Assembly: GCA_021790625.1 (NCBI GenBank)
Contig: JAJYGL010000065.1
Span: forward strand, 1-7,255
Origin: Pseudomonadota bacterium
Lineage (GTDB): Bacteria; Pseudomonadota; Gammaproteobacteria; Burkholderiales; Sulfuriferulaceae
DNA length: 7,255 nucleotides
Direction of reading: 5' to 3'
The position numbers and the translations under genes were made by a program. This document shows, piece after piece, positions 6,405-7,255 of the stretch. The notes under the pieces were generated by a model. It was not told the DNA's origin and did no database searches. It was given only the letters and a program-made list of their open reading frames with translations. Every line of letters starts with the position of its first letter. Position 1 is the stretch's first letter.

Positions 6405-6935
6405 TTAATGAGAAGATGTAGGAGCATCCAGAGGCAACTCACCTTGAACAGGGTGATTTTCCAATGCAATGGGTGCTTCAGGAGAAAAGATTGCATCAGG
6501 AGCGACAGCCTCAGCATGGGCTCCCTCAACAGCACGGGTTTCCTCAGCAGCGGGAGTTCCCTCAACAGCATGGGTTCCATCGGCAGCATGGGTTCCCTCA
6601 ATAGCGGGAGTTCCCTCGGTAGCATGGGGCGCGCCAGGGGTCGTCGTACCTGTTAACTGACGGACAGATTCGAGTTGTTCCTGAACCTGCTTTCCGCCCT
6701 CCTGCAAGGAATGGCTAACATCTTCAAAGTTGGTGCGTGCCTCTTCAGCCACGCGCTTAATCTCATCCAACCGTAATTCACGCTCGATTTCGCTACGCAT
6801 GCCCGCCACATAACGCTGCAGGCGACCAAACAGCAAACCGGCGGTACGCGCCACTTTTGGCAAACGCTCCGGGCCAATGACAACCAGCGCCACGACCGCG
6901 ATGAGCAGCAGCTCGGAAAAACCAATGTCGAACAT
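6405..6935 (-). CDS. tatB: Twin-arginine translocase subunit TatB with a repeat-bearing tail
   Basis: Single-span membrane protein that joins TatC in the signal-peptide receptor complex. The amino terminus MFDIGFSELLLIAVVALVVIGPERLPKVAR is diagnostic of TatB: E8 in the membrane segment, the GPERLP hinge at 21-26, then an amphipathic helix (about 27-45) and a charged helical region (48-95). Residues 106-141 form six imperfect hexapeptides of the pattern (T/I/A/V)(E/D)(G/E)(T/A)(P/H/R)A, followed by an acidic, proline-containing tail ending in PTSSH. TatB tails are poorly conserved and largely dispensable in E. coli, so the repeat tract is probably a disordered linker. The protein has 176 residues, close to the E. 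coli length. The ATG at 6935 is 3 bases after the tatA stop. Confidence 0.95.
   Translation of the reverse strand: MFDIGFSELLLIAVVALVVIGPERLPKVARTAGLLFGRLQRYVAGMRSEIERELRLDEIKRVAEEARTNFEDVSHSLQEGGKQVQEQLESVRQLTGTTTPGAPHATEGTPAIEGTHAADGTHAVEGTPAAEETRAVEGAHAEAVAPDAIFSPEAPIALENHPVQGELPLDAPTSSH
6514..6621. repeat. Six 18-base tandem repeats within tatB
   Basis: Units begin at 6514, 6532, 6550, 6568, 6586 and 6604 on the plus strand, with a pattern close to GCATGGGTTCCCTCAACA. They differ by several bases each, more diverged than the 24-base repeats in the small exported gene. Because 18 is a multiple of three, gain or loss of a unit keeps the tatB frame. An additional partial unit follows at 6622. 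Confidence 0.88.
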
Positions 6936-6938
6936 GCA

Positions 6939-7157
6939 TCAAGCCCGGGTTTTATCGTGGGTCTCTACTTCATGCACCACGGGCGTAGAAGAGTTTTCCA
7001 GCTTTTCCGGTTCCGGCTCCGCTTCGTGTACTGCGTCCTTGAAATTTTTGACTGCACCACCCAGATCGCTGCCAATATTACGCAATTTTTTGGTACCGAA
7101 AATCGCCAGCACGATTACCAGTACAATCAACCAATGCCAAATGCTCAGGCTTCCCAT
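6939..7157 (-). CDS. tatA: Twin-arginine translocase subunit TatA
   Basis: Forms the oligomeric assembly through which folded proteins cross the inner membrane. It has 72 residues: a short amino terminus and membrane segment MGSLSIWHWLIVLVIVLAIF, a GTKKLRNIGSDLGGAVKNFK hinge and amphipathic helix, then an acidic C-terminal tail. The FGTKKL (rather than GPERLP) motif and the GSLSIWHW start mark TatA rather than TatB. The ATG at 7157 is chosen because AGGAGAA lies just upstream and the family begins with MG(S)xSIWHW. A GTG-type start 11 codons earlier gives an unconserved extension. It is the first tat gene, 47 bases after the HIT-protein stop, with the tatB start 3 bases after its own stop. 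Confidence 0.96.
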   Translation of the reverse strand: MGSLSIWHWLIVLVIVLAIFGTKKLRNIGSDLGGAVKNFKDAVHEAEPEPEKLENSSTPVVHEVETHDKTRA

Positions 7158-7204
7158 ATCATTCTCCTGTTCGTCGCCAATGGCGACCATAACCCTGTGT
7201 TTGG

Positions 7205-7255
7205 TCAGGATGCCGCAACCGGCTCACCCATGACGTGCATATGTAAATGAAACAC
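7205..7255 (-). CDS. HIT-family nucleotide-binding protein, C-terminal end only
   Basis: The last 16 codons of a minus-strand gene enter from the right edge and end in TGA at 7207-7205: VFHLHMHVMGEPVAAS. The HLHMHVM stretch fits the histidine triad H-x-H-x-H-x-x that gives the family its name, and it sits near the C-terminus as in HinT-type purine phosphoramidases. A HIT gene directly before tatA is a common arrangement in betaproteobacteria, often after hisI and hisE, which supports the call. hinT is the likely symbol, but too little is visible to assign it. The 47 bases to tatA show no terminator, so the gene may be co-transcribed with tatABC. Confidence 0.8.
   Translation of the reverse strand: MFHLHMHVMGEPVAAS

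Noticed and set aside
6514..6621. CRISPR-like array
   Set aside because: Repeats are contiguous, only 18 bases, have no spacers and keep an open reading frame.
6317..6625. Leucine/arginine-rich minus-strand ORF and serine/glycine-rich plus-strand ORFs over tatB
   Set aside because: They are out-of-frame readings of the 18-base repeats in tatB.

Overview
The window looks like ordinary chromosomal DNA of a Gram-negative proteobacterium. Three things point there: the HIT-tatA-tatB-tatC gene order, an epsilon-type DnaQ, and an OmpR-family two-component pair beside an MgtA-type P-ATPase. A betaproteobacterium is my best guess, from the HIT-tat arrangement and intermediate GC, but this is inference. 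No mobile element, phage gene, CRISPR array, tRNA or rRNA is visible.

Left part (1-1378, minus strand): a two-component operon. The OmpR/PhoB-type response regulator (686-1378) comes first and overlaps the sensor histidine kinase, which runs off the left edge. Only the kinase's sensor, two membrane segments and HAMP domain are present. A 364-base divergent intergenic region (1379-1742) follows. It holds two abutting 9-bp palindromes, possible promoters and a hairpin-rich leader in front of the next gene.

Middle (1743-4457, plus strand): a full-length P-type ATPase of the magnesium-importing MgtA/MgtB type, with all catalytic motifs intact. It ends at an inverted repeat (4480-4510) that it shares with a convergent small gene (4516-4872, minus). 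That gene encodes a secreted or surface Gly/Trp-repeat and Pro/Tyr-rich protein of unknown function.

Right part (4957-7255, minus strand): a tightly packed run read right to left: the last codons of a HIT-family (HinT-like) protein, then tatA, tatB, tatC and dnaQ. Gaps inside tatA-dnaQ are 3 bases or less, or the genes overlap by one base. TatA, TatB and TatC form the twin-arginine protein export machinery. DnaQ is the proofreading subunit of DNA polymerase III and appears to be translated from the same message. TatB carries an unusual hexapeptide repeat tract in its C-terminal tail.

No clearly new multi-gene system was found. The best leads are the structured leader and palindromes between the two-component genes and the ATPase, the repeat-bearing exported protein, and the repeat tail of TatB.
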